A DNA stretch of 64,000 nt from Bombyx mori (Eukaryota; Arthropoda; Insecta; Lepidoptera; Bombycidae): assembly GCF_030269925.1 (NCBI RefSeq), contig NC_085127.1:6455501-6519500 (forward strand), read 5' to 3'. A program made the position numbers and the translations under genes. The notes below the pieces were generated by a model that saw nothing but the letters and a program-made list of their open reading frames with translations, was not told the origin of the DNA and did no database searches. Below are positions 23,828-34,300 of the stretch, in pieces; the stretch's first letter is position 1; every line of letters begins with the position of its first letter.

Positions 23828-26800
23828 TTTTTTTTTTTTTTTTTTTTTTTATTGCCCTTGTAGGCAGACGAGCATACGGCCCACCTGATGGTGAGTGGTT
23901 ACCGTCGCCCATGGACTTCAGCAATGCCAGGGGCAGAGCCAAGCCGCTGCCTACCGCTTAATACTCTCCACAAGCCTCGTTTGAAGAAGGACATGTCATA
24001 GCGCTCGGGAAACACCGTGGAGGGGAGCTCATTCCATAGCCGGATGGTACGTGGCAAAAAAGACCTCTGGAAACGCACTGTGGATGACCGCAGTGGCTCC
24101 AGGTAGTATGGATGAACTCTACTCCGGTGGCGGGCGGTGCGATGGTAAAAACGAGATGCCGGTATCATCTCGAACAATTCCTCAGAGCACTCCCCATGGA
24201 ACATACGGTACAAAATACAGAGGGAACCGAAGTCCCTCCGCAGACCCAGAGGTTCCAAACGATCCGTGAGACCGGGATTATCGACAATCCGAACGGCCCT
24301 CCTCTGTATGGAGTCAAATGGAAGAAGCTGGTATTTGGGAGCCCCGGCCCAGAGATGGGAGCAGTACTCCACGCGAGGCCGGACTTGTGCTTTATAAAGC
24401 AAAAGCCTTTGTCCAGGCGTGAAGTACCGCTTCGCTCTGTTGAGGACTCCCAGCATTTTGGACGCCAACTTGGCTTTGCCTTCCAAATGACTCCGAAACT
24501 GGACATCGCTCGAAATGTCGACCCCAAGTATCCCAATACTCTCGGAAGGTTGCAGGGATACTCCTTGGAATTGCGGCGCCATGACAAAGGGGTCCTTCTT
24601 CGCAGTGAACGCGCAAACTTGTGTCTTTAACGGGTTGAATTGAACCAAGTTCAATTCACCCCATTTGGAGACTCGCCCCAGAGAGTTCTCCACTTCAGAC
24701 ACAAGCTTTGATCGTCTCTCTTGCACCACGCTCCGAGAGAGACTCTGATGGCCGATATATCGCGCATCCCCCGTGCTGTCATCCGCATAGCAATGCATGC
24801 CATCAATAGACAGCATGTCATTGATATACAGGATGAAAAGCGTGGGGGAGAGCACCGAACCTTGTGGAACGCCAGCGTTAATGGTCATGGTATCAGAACA
24901 GTCACCGTCTACAACGACCGTGATGCTCCGCCCATCCAAAAAGCTAGCGATCCACTTGCAGAGACCCTCGGGGATTCCGTAAGATGGTAGCTTCGACAGA
25001 AGTGCCCTATGCCAGACCCTGTCGAAGGCCTTCGCAATATCAAGGCTCACAGCAAGAGCCTCGCCCTTGCTCTCCAAGGCTTCAGCCCACCTGTGAGTAA
25101 GGTATACAAGAAGATCGCCAGCTGAGCGACCGTGACGGAAACCATACTGTCGGTCACTGATCAGCTGGCGATCCTCCAGATACTTCAGGAGTTGTATATT
25201 AATTATTCGCTCCATCACCTTGGAAAGCAAGGAAGTTATCGCGATAGGCCTGTAGCTCGATGGGTCCGACCGGTCACCCTTCTTGGGGATAGGGTGGACG
25301 TGGGCAGTCTTCCATGAAGACGGAACCCTGTTAGCGCAATAAGAGAGGCGATACAAACGCGTTAGCGCAGGCGTCAGCTCAGGGGCGCACGTTTTCAGAA
25401 CCACTGCAGGGATGCCGTCTGGCCCGCTCGACTTATGGACGTCCAGGAGTCGGAGTTCCCGCCTGACTGCACACTGTGTAAAGCAGATCTCCGGCAGGGA
25501 ACTATCACACCGGAGGATGTTCGGTGGTGTGGCACCCCCGTCGTCCACAGTCGAGTTCGAGGCGAAGAGTTTGACCAGAAGGTCAGCCTTCTCTTTCGCA
25601 CTATGGGCCAGACTGTCATCGGACTTGCGTAGTGGTGGGAGACTAGACCTGCAAAAGTTACCTTCTGCAGCTTTGGCGAGCGACCAAAAAGCACGGCTCC
25701 CAGAGGGATAGCTCTTCAGTCGCTCGCCAATTCTAGCAACGTGCTCCGATTTCGCCCTGGCAATAACCTTCTTGTAGGACCTGGAAGCGGCGTTATATTT
25801 CCGCCTTTCCTCTGAGATGTTAGGATCCCGACGTCTCCTAGCATCATCCCATGCAACGTATGCGGACCGCTTGAGGTGTGCAGCATCCCTGCTGGCATTG
25901 TTATACCAGGGTCTGCTGCGACCCCCAACGGGCACTTCAGAGGAGGGAATAAACAATTCCATCCCCTGGAGCACCACGTCTTTAAGACGGTCCGCACAGA
26001 CGTCAGGATCAGCAGAGGAAAAGCAGACCCGCCCCCATGGGTAGGATGCGTAAAACTCACGCAATCCATCCCAATCTGCTGACAAATACTGCCAAACTCT
26101 TCGATACCTGGTCGTCGTTCGACGACTAGGACGAGAGAGTGGTGTGGCAGCACGGATAAGGCAGTGATCAGACGATCCAAGTGGAGCGTCGACCACCACA
26201 CTGTATCCGGCTGGATCAGTGGTCAGCAGAAGGTCCAACAGAGAAGGCTCGTGCCCCTCAATATCTGGGACACGGGTGGGCTGTGTCACCAGCTGGGAGA
26301 GGCCGTAGGCCAAGGCGAAATCGTAGGCAGTCCGACCCGGGAGGTCAGTGGTTCTGGACCCCAACCACTCTTGGTGATGAGCGTTAAAGTCTCCAAGAAC
26401 CACCACCTCCGCAGATGGGTACTGCTCAAGCACGCGGTTAGTCCCCTCTTGCACATGCTCTATCAGAGCTGAACCTGCATCACTGCTGTGGGACCTGTAC
26501 AGGCACGCGTAGACTCGGGTACAGCCCCCGTGATCTACGCGCAGCCACAAGAGGGACAGGTCCCGTTGTTCGAGACTTCGTAGACGGCGACAACAGACAT
26601 CAGCCCGGACGAATACACACACCCCGGCTTTACGCAGGAAGTTGTGCTCCAATACGTAGCCGGGGTATTCAAGGTACGAAGTATCATCCGGAGCAGATAT
26701 CTGCGTCTCCGTCAGAAAAAGAAGGGCAGGCTGCGCCGTCTCAAGATGGTGGTGTACGGCGTCGAGGTTGCTATGTAGACCCCTTACATTGCTGAAATCC

Positions 26801-27540
26801 ACATTAAATGTGGAATGGGGAGTCGCCGACAAAACCCTTTTCCTTTTTCGAACTTTCATTTTTTTTTTTATTTGGAGAGTGGGATTGGGCGGGGTAGGAT
26901 GTTCGAGGCGAAATCGTGACAATACCTGAATAAAGCGCGGAGCACAGTACGTGCTCGACCACGGGTTGCGTGAGCGACTGACGCAGGGCATGGAAGGGCC
27001 CCCAGTCCACCCTGCGTGCGATCGCCGGGATCCACTCCGGTCTCCGACTCCGGCACGACGACCGCACGACAGGATTTTACACCGGTTGGCGGGACAGCTT
27101 CCCGGGGCGGAGTTTAGTAGTGACACCCGGGTTCAGGTCCCCAACTGACCGGCGGGCGGCGGCGAACACCGTTTCACTGGGTCTCCCTATACCCCCGTCA
27201 AACAATCACGTCCCGCGAGCTCACACGCACGTCTGCTCCGCATGTTCCAGGTATCGCCAAGATTCACCCCCAACAAGGAAGAGGAAAGGGTAGGAATAAC
27301 ACTGGCTCTCCAACCCACACGCCGGAACACAGCTAGGCTATTTGGCGGCGGACTCTAGTTGGAGGGTGGTCGCCAGCCAGTCGGACAAGTCCTACCACCG
27401 ATTATGTATTCGGCTCCCGTTTTGCACCACCCAGGGGTTACTTGTAGGGAATCGCGGGTTAAACCTACGGAAGCGGGAAGCAATCAACCCCCAAAACTCG
27501 GTGAAATCGGTGCCATCATTGCTGTTCCACAATTCCAATG
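23828..27540 (-). mobile_element. CR1-like non-LTR retrotransposon in dpr intron
   Basis: The T-run at 23828-23850 plus 'attgccc' marks the 3' end on the minus strand; the long ORF lies upstream. The same 3' end occurs at 16306, 17083, 37286, 46463 and 56270. The 5' limit is uncertain: GC-rich sequence continues to about 27540, where it becomes host-like. No ORF1 is present between 27126 and 27540, so the copy is probably 5'-truncated. No target duplication was found. It lies in the same orientation as dpr. Confidence 0.85.
23899..27126 (-). CDS. CR1-like ORF2: APE endonuclease-reverse transcriptase
   Basis: A single 1075-codon frame. An apurinic-type endonuclease domain starts around residue 107 (FNVDFSNVRGLHSNLD) and includes LGDFNAH (D246, N248) and the later SSDH motif. 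The reverse transcriptase includes KSSGPDG, the finger/palm block around 'PKKGDRSDPSSYRPI', and the catalytic Y-A-D-D at residues 780-783. The C-terminus carries 'RVEYCSHLWAGAP' and 'TIRLWNELP', which I associate with lepidopteran CR1/Jockey-type elements. The product would nick target DNA and prime cDNA synthesis there. The first ~89 residues are low-complexity and may be untranslated; M90 (ATG at 26857-26859) is an alternative start. The frame is intact, suggesting a recent copy, although an ORF1 was not found. Confidence 0.88.
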   Translation of the reverse strand: MSLLNSAPGSCPANRCKILSCGRRAGVGDRSGSRRSHAGWTGGPSMPCVSRSRNPWSSTYCAPRFIQVLSRFRLEHPTPPNPTLQIKKKMKVRKRKRVLSATPHSTFNVDFSNVRGLHSNLDAVHHHLETAQPALLFLTETQISAPDDTSYLEYPGYVLEHNFLRKAGVCVFVRADVCCRRLRSLEQRDLSLLWLRVDHGGCTRVYACLYRSHSSDAGSALIEHVQEGTNRVLEQYPSAEVVVLGDFNAHHQEWLGSRTTDLPGRTAYDFALAYGLSQLVTQPTRVPDIEGHEPSLLDLLLTTDPAGYSVVVDAPLGSSDHCLIRAATPLSRPSRRTTTRYRRVWQYLSADWDGLREFYASYPWGRVCFSSADPDVCADRLKDVVLQGMELFIPSSEVPVGGRSRPWYNNASRDAAHLKRSAYVAWDDARRRRDPNISEERRKYNAASRSYKKVIARAKSEHVARIGERLKSYPSGSRAFWSLAKAAEGNFCRSSLPPLRKSDDSLAHSAKEKADLLVKLFASNSTVDDGGATPPNILRCDSSLPEICFTQCAVRRELRLLDVHKSSGPDGIPAVVLKTCAPELTPALTRLYRLSYCANRVPSSWKTAHVHPIPKKGDRSDPSSYRPIAITSLLSKVMERIINIQLLKYLEDRQLISDRQYGFRHGRSAGDLLVYLTHRWAEALESKGEALAVSLDIAKAFDRVWHRALLSKLPSYGIPEGLCKWIASFLDGRSITVVVDGDCSDTMTINAGVPQGSVLSPTLFILYINDMLSIDGMHCYADDSTGDARYIGHQSLSRSVVQERRSKLVSEVENSLGRVSKWGELNLVQFNPLKTQVCAFTAKKDPFVMAPQFQGVSLQPSESIGILGVDISSDVQFRSHLEGKAKLASKMLGVLNRAKRYFTPGQRLLLYKAQVRPRVEYCSHLWAGAPKYQLLPFDSIQRRAVRIVDNPGLTDRLEPLGLRRDFGSLCILYRMFHGECSEELFEMIPASRFYHRTARHRSRVHPYYLEPLRSSTVRFQRSFLPRTIRLWNELPSTVFPERYDMSFFKRGLWRVLSGRQRLGSAPGIAEVHGRR

Positions 27541-28118
27541 CTTGTTACATTTTGATCGGATCAGGTTCATTTCCATTGTGATATTTGTAGACTATAATAG
27601 CTTCTTAATATTAGCAAAGCTTACATTTTCTTCAAGGCTTTTAATAAAATAAAATAAATGCTTTTAGCATTTTCCGAGGCTTTTCCGAGTCGTAGACAGA
27701 ATTAGTCTGTGATCACGAAAACTGCGAATTATTCGTGAAGCCCCAAATAGTCAAAATGATAAGTGCGAGATAAAACCTTAATGGTAGTTTTAAGTTGACG
27801 CTTCTGCGCGCTTAATTCGAAAACATTGAACTGTCAAGGTTTTGAACTCATCAAAACAGTACGGTTGTCAGAATAAGCTGGATTCAAACTCATTATAATC
27901 AATTGGATACGTGAGGACTTTCCTAAATGCTTTCTGACGATTCGCAAATATTTTATTCTACTCTCTCTTATAAAGTCTTCATAAAAAACTAACACGACTT
28001 CAATAGTAGTATGATAACATATAATCTTGTTATCGTTTATCCATTTTTAAACAAATACTGGATAAGAACATATAAACTCGATCCCTAGGTCAAGCTACGA
28101 ATTGGGGGAGAAATATGT
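27541..28118. other. Intronic sequence between two LINEs
   Basis: AT-rich, with no coding signal. It may include part of the 5' region of the CR1-like element (to about 27580) and decayed 3' UTR of the LINE fragment that resumes at 35041. Confidence 0.4.
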
Positions 28119-28131
28119 AGGCTATTACTCC
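28119..28131 (+). repeat. Target-site duplication, left copy
   Basis: 'aggctattactcc' at 28119-28131 recurs at 35039-35051 directly after the poly-A tail. The first A cannot be distinguished from the tail, so the duplication is 12-13 bp. It fixes nucleotide 1 of the element at 28132. Confidence 0.95.
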
Positions 28132-28239
28132 CCCCACCGAATGCAGTTCCGCCTTGTCGTGGCGGTGGGGCTTAAGCGTGCGTCCCTAAAATCGCGTGCA
28201 GAGGAATCTGTGTGGGACGCCGCGACAAAGAGAACTGCA
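28132..28239 (+). ncRNA. Candidate HDV-like self-cleaving ribozyme at element 5' end
   Basis: Pairings by eye: P1 28132-28138 with 28164-28170 (7 bp, CCCCACC/GGTGGGG); P2 28142-28148 with 28233-28239 (TGCAGTT/AACTGCA); P3 28151-28153 with 28161-28163 (GCC/GGC), loop L3 of 7 nt; P4 28180-28186 with 28214-28220 (GCGTCCC/GGGACGC). P3' is immediately followed by P1', as in the HDV ribozyme, and P1 starts at element nucleotide 1, where cleavage would occur. J4/2 (28221-28232) contains candidate catalytic cytosines. Deviations: the first base is C rather than the usual G, and P1.1 is not clear. HDV-like ribozymes are known at the 5' ends of R2 and other insect LINEs, where they release the RNA from a host cotranscript. 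Confidence 0.6.
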
Positions 28240-28727
28240 CCCAGCTCTCCTCGGACGCCTCTGCATTCTGCGGGGGCTACCTTAAGAGAGAGCGAGGGAC
28301 CCTCTCCACGCCCTTTGCACTGGCAAAGGGTGCCATTCTGGGGATGAGGGATTGGCTCTCGGGAGCCTGATGAGCCAGTGGCACTTTTGTGTCTTCCGGC
28401 TGCGGGTTGCCATGTCCCCGGCTTCGGCTACAGGGGAAAGCCTTCCAGATATGGGAGGTACCGGTTCGCCGGCGTGGCTCCGCACCGCGTTGTGGGCGAT
28501 GGATAGGCTCCGGCCACCGTCGGCCAAACCGTAAACCCCAGTCATGGGGAACGGGGGCTTCTGCCTTTACTGGTCGAAGCCGCGAGGATGCAAACCTCTT
28601 CAAAAATGCCCCAATCCCAAGCTCGACACCCGGCGATGGGATGTATGGCTGGAGGGTTTCCAGTCCCGAGGGTGTCGTAGATCCCAGGGGACCAAACCCC
28701 TGGTTAATAAAAAAGGAATTCATAGAC
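28240..28727 (+). other. 5' leader of the R1-clade element
   Basis: Two blocks are strongly conserved with the second element: 28409-28436 (around 'tccccggcttcggctac') matching 57510-57537, and about 28634-28718 matching 57764-57848. The second block ends in a hairpin, CCAGGGG/CCCCTGG (28684-28690 with 28697-28703), 24 nt before the ORF1 ATG. The same hairpin lies at 57815-57833. The frame is open upstream of 28728, but protein similarity to the second element starts only near that ATG, so I treat this part as untranslated. Confidence 0.7.
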
Positions 28728-31325
28728 ATGATGGACAATTGTGCAAAGTTAGTACCCCAGGAGGGTACCGCCCGCGAGTCGGGCGGAGAATCCCTCCGTG
28801 CTTCCACCTCAGTGGAAGCACGCTGCCCCACGTATTCTGGGGGGGGCAACAATTGTCAGGATGAAGGAGGCTGTGCGACGGGCAGCGGAATTCCCGTCGA
28901 ACCGAGGCGCTCCCCGATCGCCGGCTCGATGCGCTCTGCGCTCGCCAGCGACTCGGGTGCAGTCAACCCCACCAGACCATCGGTGGGGAAAAAGAGGGGG
29001 CGAAGAAAAACCCCATTGCCATCTTCAAATGACGGCAGCGCGTCATCCTCCGGCACTGAGGTGCCGGAAAAGACGATGGCCATCGAGGAGGTGACTCCGG
29101 TGGTTTCGGGGTCTGCTGCTGCGTCGGAAGACGCGATGCCTGCTCCCCAGTGGGCACCAGTAAGGAGGAGGGGCGCGGTGTCACCGGCGACGTCAGTGGA
29201 GTCGATGTCGACGTCGGCTGCGTCCCTGGCTAGCGGGGACGAGACGTTCCGGGACCTCGACCTTGCGCTTGTTAATTTGGGTAAGCTGCTGTCGACTGTG
29301 GCTGCCAAGGGCGCCGAGCCAGGCAGCAGTTACCGGAAAAGACTCCGGGAGGCAGCCGCCATGGTTAAAACGAGGCTGATCCCCACCATGTCCAAGCTCC
29401 ATGACTTGGTAGCGAGCCGAGAGGTGGAGAGCAAAGGTCACGTCTCTCAGTTTGACTCCAGAGAGAGTCACATCCCGGGAGACACCCCGGCATTGCGGGG
29501 AGGGACTCCCCTGTTGCCGAGGCCCGCGCTGCCATGCCCTGGGCCCCCCGCGGGGGCGATGGATACTACTGTGCACTTGCGGTCCGCGATGAGTGCGGTG
29601 GCACCCATGCCAGAGCCCACCTCCGAGGCCCCTGTTTCGCTGGCGCCTACTCCTGCGATCCCTCGCCCTCCACGAAGGGTTGAGCTAAGGCCTGCGCCAC
29701 CTCCGCGGATATCAGCCGCCCCTGCCTCTGCACGTAGAGGAAAGCTAAACCCTACGCCAGCGCGGGCTGAGGACATCCGTTCGCCACTGGCGAGGATGGT
29801 GGATGAGTGGCCAACGCTACCGCGGCCCAGGCCTGCAGAGCCGCCTCTTTCGCCCTCGCGTGCTGCGGGGTCACAGAGGCCATACAACATGGCTGCTGGG
29901 ACGGAAGAAGTAGACCACTCCCTCCCAAGCAGAGAGGAAATGGTGGCCTGCATTTCGCGGGCGGTGGCTGTTGAGGTTGGCAAGCACTTTGCCAGCCTCG
30001 AGAAGATACTCCGCTCCTCCAATGGCTCCGGAGACTGTGTCCCGGCACCAACAAACGCCGCCGTCCCGCGGGGCCAGGCCGCCCGGCCGACCTCCACCCC
30101 CACCTCATCCACAAGGTTGGCACGACGTGGAGGCCGCAATCAAAATAACAGGGGTACGGGTGCCCAAAATCCTGCCCTGAAATCCCAGCCCCGTCCCCTT
30201 CCTCCTCCCCCGTCAAGCATGGACGAGGGTTGGACGGAAGTGGTGAAGCGGGGCAAGAAAGGTAGGCAACAGACAGAGGCTCTGGCAGCTCCCAGAGGGG
30301 GTCGAGCGCTGACCGCTGCAGCCCGAAGCACAGAGCTGGTGGCCGTGGCTGCTCCTCGCGAGAGTCGAGCACCGGCCACCAACAAGAAGCAGAACGCCAA
30401 GAAGAAGAAGACGCGCGCAGCGCGGTCGGCTGCCGTCGTAGTGACGTTGCTGCCAGCCGCCGCCGAAAAGGGCCTCACCTATAATGAGGTGATGGCCCAG
30501 GCGCGCGCGGCCGTCAACTTAGCAGAAATCGGGGCAGAGGAAGGCCTCCGCTTCCGGCATACCGCCAATGGAGCGAAGCTGCTGGAGTGTCCCGGTGCGG
30601 ATAGTTCTGGTGTCGCAGACAGACTAGTGGCGACGCTCCGCGTGGCGCTGCCGGAGAATGAGGTGCGCGTGCACAGGCCGGTGAGGATGGCCGAGATCAG
30701 GATCACCGGCCTGGACGACTGCGCCACCAAGGAGGAGGTGGCAGCTGCGATAGCCGCCCAAGGTGGATGTGCCTTGGAGAGCGTGACCGTGGGCGAACTT
30801 CGCTCAGGATACTCCGGAGCTAGGTCAGCGTGGGCGCGCTGACCTGTGGAGGCTGCCACTTCCTTGGCTACTCCTCCGCCGGGAAGGTCAATGGGGGATC
30901 CGGGGAGACTGCGCGTGGGCTGGATAGCGGCCCACGTGCGTCTCCAAGAACCACGTGCCTGGCGATGCCTCCGGTGCTTTAGCACCGGGCACGGCCTCGC
31001 TAGGTGCACCAGCTTAGTTGACCGCAGCGGTCTATGTTTCCGCTGCGGCCAACCGGGTCATAAAGCGGCGTCCTGCACGGCCGCCCCGCACTGCGCTCTG
31101 TGCGCTGCGGCTGGGCGTAGGGCAAACCACCGAGCGGGAGGCAAGGCTTGCTTCCCGTCCGGTGTTAATACTGAACGCAACCGGCGCCGAAAATCAAGGC
31201 GCCGGCAGAAGAGAAGGTTGGCCAGAGGAGCACTGGCCAATGTTGCAATCCCCGCTGCGGCGCCGGTGCCGGAGGGTGGGGGCAGCGGTGAAGAGGAGGG
31301 GGCGATGGATGTGGTTCAACAGTAA
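28728..31325 (+). pseudogene. R1-clade ORF1 (Gag-like, zinc knuckles), one nonsense codon
   Basis: From ATG 28728 the frame runs 865 codons to TAA 31323-31325, interrupted only by TGA at 30840-30842 (codon 705). In the second element the equivalent codon, after 'TAWAR', is TGC (Cys), so one third-base change explains the stop. Downstream are the RNA-binding knuckles CLRCFSTGHGLARC (from C747) and CFRCGQPGHKAASC (from C770), plus a third Cys/His cluster. The N-terminal two thirds are Pro/Ala/Arg-rich and probably disordered. ORF1 proteins of this clade bind element RNA and help form the particle targeted to DNA. Without readthrough the product would lose all knuckles. A longer frame reaches back to 28389, but that start is in the leader. 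Confidence 0.85.
28753..28848 (+). promoter_or_regulatory. Conserved hairpin series at the ORF1 start
   Basis: Successive stems: TACCC/GGGTA (28753-28757 with 28763-28767); CCGCCCG/CGGGCGG (28768-28774 with 28780-28786); CGTGCTTCCAC/GTGGAAGCACG (28797-28807 with 28812-28822, loop CTCA); then TGCCCCA paired to a G-run near 28840. The second element has the same order of stems at 57882-57980, with compensatory changes. This indicates selection on RNA shape within coding sequence, perhaps for translation start, packaging or RT binding. The role is inferred. Confidence 0.65.
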
Positions 31326-34300
31326 TGGACCGCACCTATCGCTTCCTCCAAGGAAACCTGAACCACTCCGCCAGAGCTCAGGACATGCTGTCTCAGAGCA
31401 TGGCGGAGTGGTCCATAGACGTGGCTGTGGTCGCCGAGCCGTACTTCGTTCCCCCGGCAAATGATTGCTGGTTCGGGGACGATGGCGGCCTGGCGGCCAT
31501 AGTCATAAGAAGAGACGCGACGATCCCCCCCTTGGCGATGGTGACCAGGGGCCAAGGGTTCGTCGCGGTGCAGCTGGAAGGGACCGTCGTGATCGGGGCG
31601 TACTTCTCTCCGAATAGGCCTACTGTCGAGTTCGGGCATTTCCTGGACGGGATCGGGGCGATTGCTCGCCGCCTCGCTCCTCGTCCAGTGATTCTCGCGG
31701 GGGACCTCAACGCGAAGTCTGTCGCATGGGGCTCCCCCCGCTCGGACGCTCGTGGTAGGCTGTTGGAGAGGTGGGCGAACGTGGCCGGCCTCTATTTGGT
31801 GAATAGAGGGTCGGTTGCGACGTGCGTGCGGTGGCAGGGCGAGTCTGTTGTGGACGTTACGTTCGCAAGCCCGGCCATCGCACGCCGTATCCGCGACTGG
31901 AGAGTTTTGGAGGGGGCGGAGACACTGTCAGATCACCGATATATTCGGTTTGATCTCTCCGCCCGCTCCGCAGTCGCGGACGTCCACGGGGACCACCCCC
32001 GTGGTGCGTCCCGGTCATTCCCCAAGTGGGCACTGAAGCGCCTGAATAAGGAGCTCCTGATGGAAGCCTCTACGGTGGCGGCGTGGGCGCCCATGCGTCC
32101 ACACCCAGTTGAGGTCGAGGACGAAGCGAGGTGGTTCCGGGACACGATGCGTCGCATCTGTGACGTGTCGATGCCCCGGATTAGCCCTCGACCTCCCAAT
32201 CGCCAAGTGTACTGGTGGTCGCCCGAAATCGCGCAACTCCGCGTGGAGTGCGTTCGGGCAAGGCGCCAGTGCGCGAGGCATCGCCGCCGTCGCTTGCCGC
32301 GGCGCAACGATCCGGTGGCGTTCGCGGTGGTAGAGGCCCAGCTGTACGGCGCATTTCGCGTCGCACAGAGGGCGTTGCAGCTGGCCATCAGAAGAGCCAA
32401 GGACCAACACATGGAGAGTCTCCTGGAGACGCTGGATGAGGATCCGTGGGGGCGACCCTATCACATGGTGCGCAATAAAATGCGCCCATGGGCCCCCCCA
32501 ATCACGGAGCGTCTCCAGCCTCAGCAGCTGCGGGACATCGTCTCGGCGCTGTTCCCGCAGGAGCAGGGGGGATTTGTCGCTCCCGCTATGGGCGCGCCGC
32601 CGGAATACGACGGCGACGCCCCTGCTGAGGTGCCCCATATAACAGGGGCGGAGCTCCGTGTGGCAGTACGCAAAATGTGCGCAAAGGACACTGCACCTGG
32701 CCCGGACGGCGTCCATGGCCGGGTTTGGGCCTTGGCTCTTGGTGCCCTAGGGGACCGACTCTTGAGGCTTTATAACTCCTGCCTCGAGTCGGGACGGTTT
32801 CCTTCATCGTGGAGGACGGGCAGACTTGTGCTATTGAGAAAGGAGGGGCGCCCGGCGGATACTGCCGCCGGGTGCCGTCCCATCGTGTTGTTGGATGAGG
32901 TGGGCAAACTGCTGGAACGCATTCTGGCAGCCCGCATCATCCAGCATCTGATCGGGGTGGGACCCGATCTGTCGGCGGAGCAGTATGGCTTCCGAGAGGG
33001 TCGCTCAACAGTGGACGCGATCCTTCGCGTGCGGGCCCTCTCGGAGGAGGCCGTCTGTGGGGGTGGGGTGGCCTTGGCGGTGTCGCTCGACATCGCCAAT
33101 GCGTTTAACACCCTGCCCTGGTCCGTGATAGGGGGGGCGCTGGAAAGACACGGAGTGCCCCTCTACCTTCGCCGGCTGGTCGGCTCCTACTTGGAGGACA
33201 GATCGGTCACGTGTACCGGACACGATGGGGTCGTACATCGGTTCCCGGTCGTGCGCGGTGTTCCACAGGGGTCGGTACTCGGCCCTCTTTTGTGGAATAT
33301 CGGGTATGACTGGGTGCTGAGGGGTGCCCTCCTCCCGGGCCTAAGCGTAATATGTTACGCAGACGACACGCTGGTCGTGGCCCGGGGAGGGAGCTTTGCT
33401 GAGTCTGCTCGTCTTGCCACCGCTGGGGTAGCGCATGTCGTCGGCAAAATCAGGAGATTGGGCCTCGACGTGGCGCTCAGTAAATCCGAGGCCATGTGGT
33501 TCCACAGGCCCCGGAGAGTGCCACCTGTCGGTGCCCATATCGTGGTTGGAGGCGTCCGGATCGGGGTCGGGGTGCAGTTAAAGTACCTCGGCCTCATTCT
33601 GGACAGTCGTTGGACCTTCCGTGCTCACTTTCAGCACCTGGTCCCTCGTTTGTTGGGGGTGGCCGGCGCGTTAAGCCGGCTTCTGCCCAACGTCGGGGGG
33701 CCTGACCGGGTGACGCGCCGTCTCTATACGGGGGTGGTGCGATCAATGGCCCTATACGGGGCACCCGTGTGGGGCCAGTCCCTGGCCGTGGGGGTAGCGA
33801 AGTTGCTGCAACGGCCGCAACGCACCATCGCGGTCAGGGTCATCCGTGGTTATCGCACCATCTCTTTTGAGGCGGCGTGTGTGCTGGCTGGGACGCCGCC
33901 TTGGGTCCTGGAGGCGGAGGCGCTCGCCGCTGACTATCAGTGGCGAGCTAACCTTCGTGCCCGGGGCGTGGCGCGTCCCAGCCCCAGTGTGGTCAGAGCG
34001 CGGAGGGCCCAATCTCGGCGGTCCGTGCTGGAGGCATGGTCCAGGCGGCTGGCCGATCCTTCGGCTGGTCGTAGGACCGTCGAGGCGATTCGCCCTATTC
34101 TTGTGGATTGGGTGAATCGTGACAGAGGACGCCTCACTTTCCGGCTCACGCAGGTGCTCACTGGGCATGGTTGCTTCGGTGAGTTCCTGCACCGGATCGG
34201 AGCCGAGCCGACGGCAGAGTGCTACCATTGTGGTTGCGACTTGGACACGGCGGAGCACACGCTCGTTGCCTGCCCCGCATGGGAGGGGTGGCGCCGTGTC

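Noticed and set aside
28389..28727. N-terminal extension of ORF1 to an upstream ATG
   Set aside because: The frame is open, but there is no protein similarity to the second element before 28728. Nucleotide conservation and hairpins point to untranslated leader.
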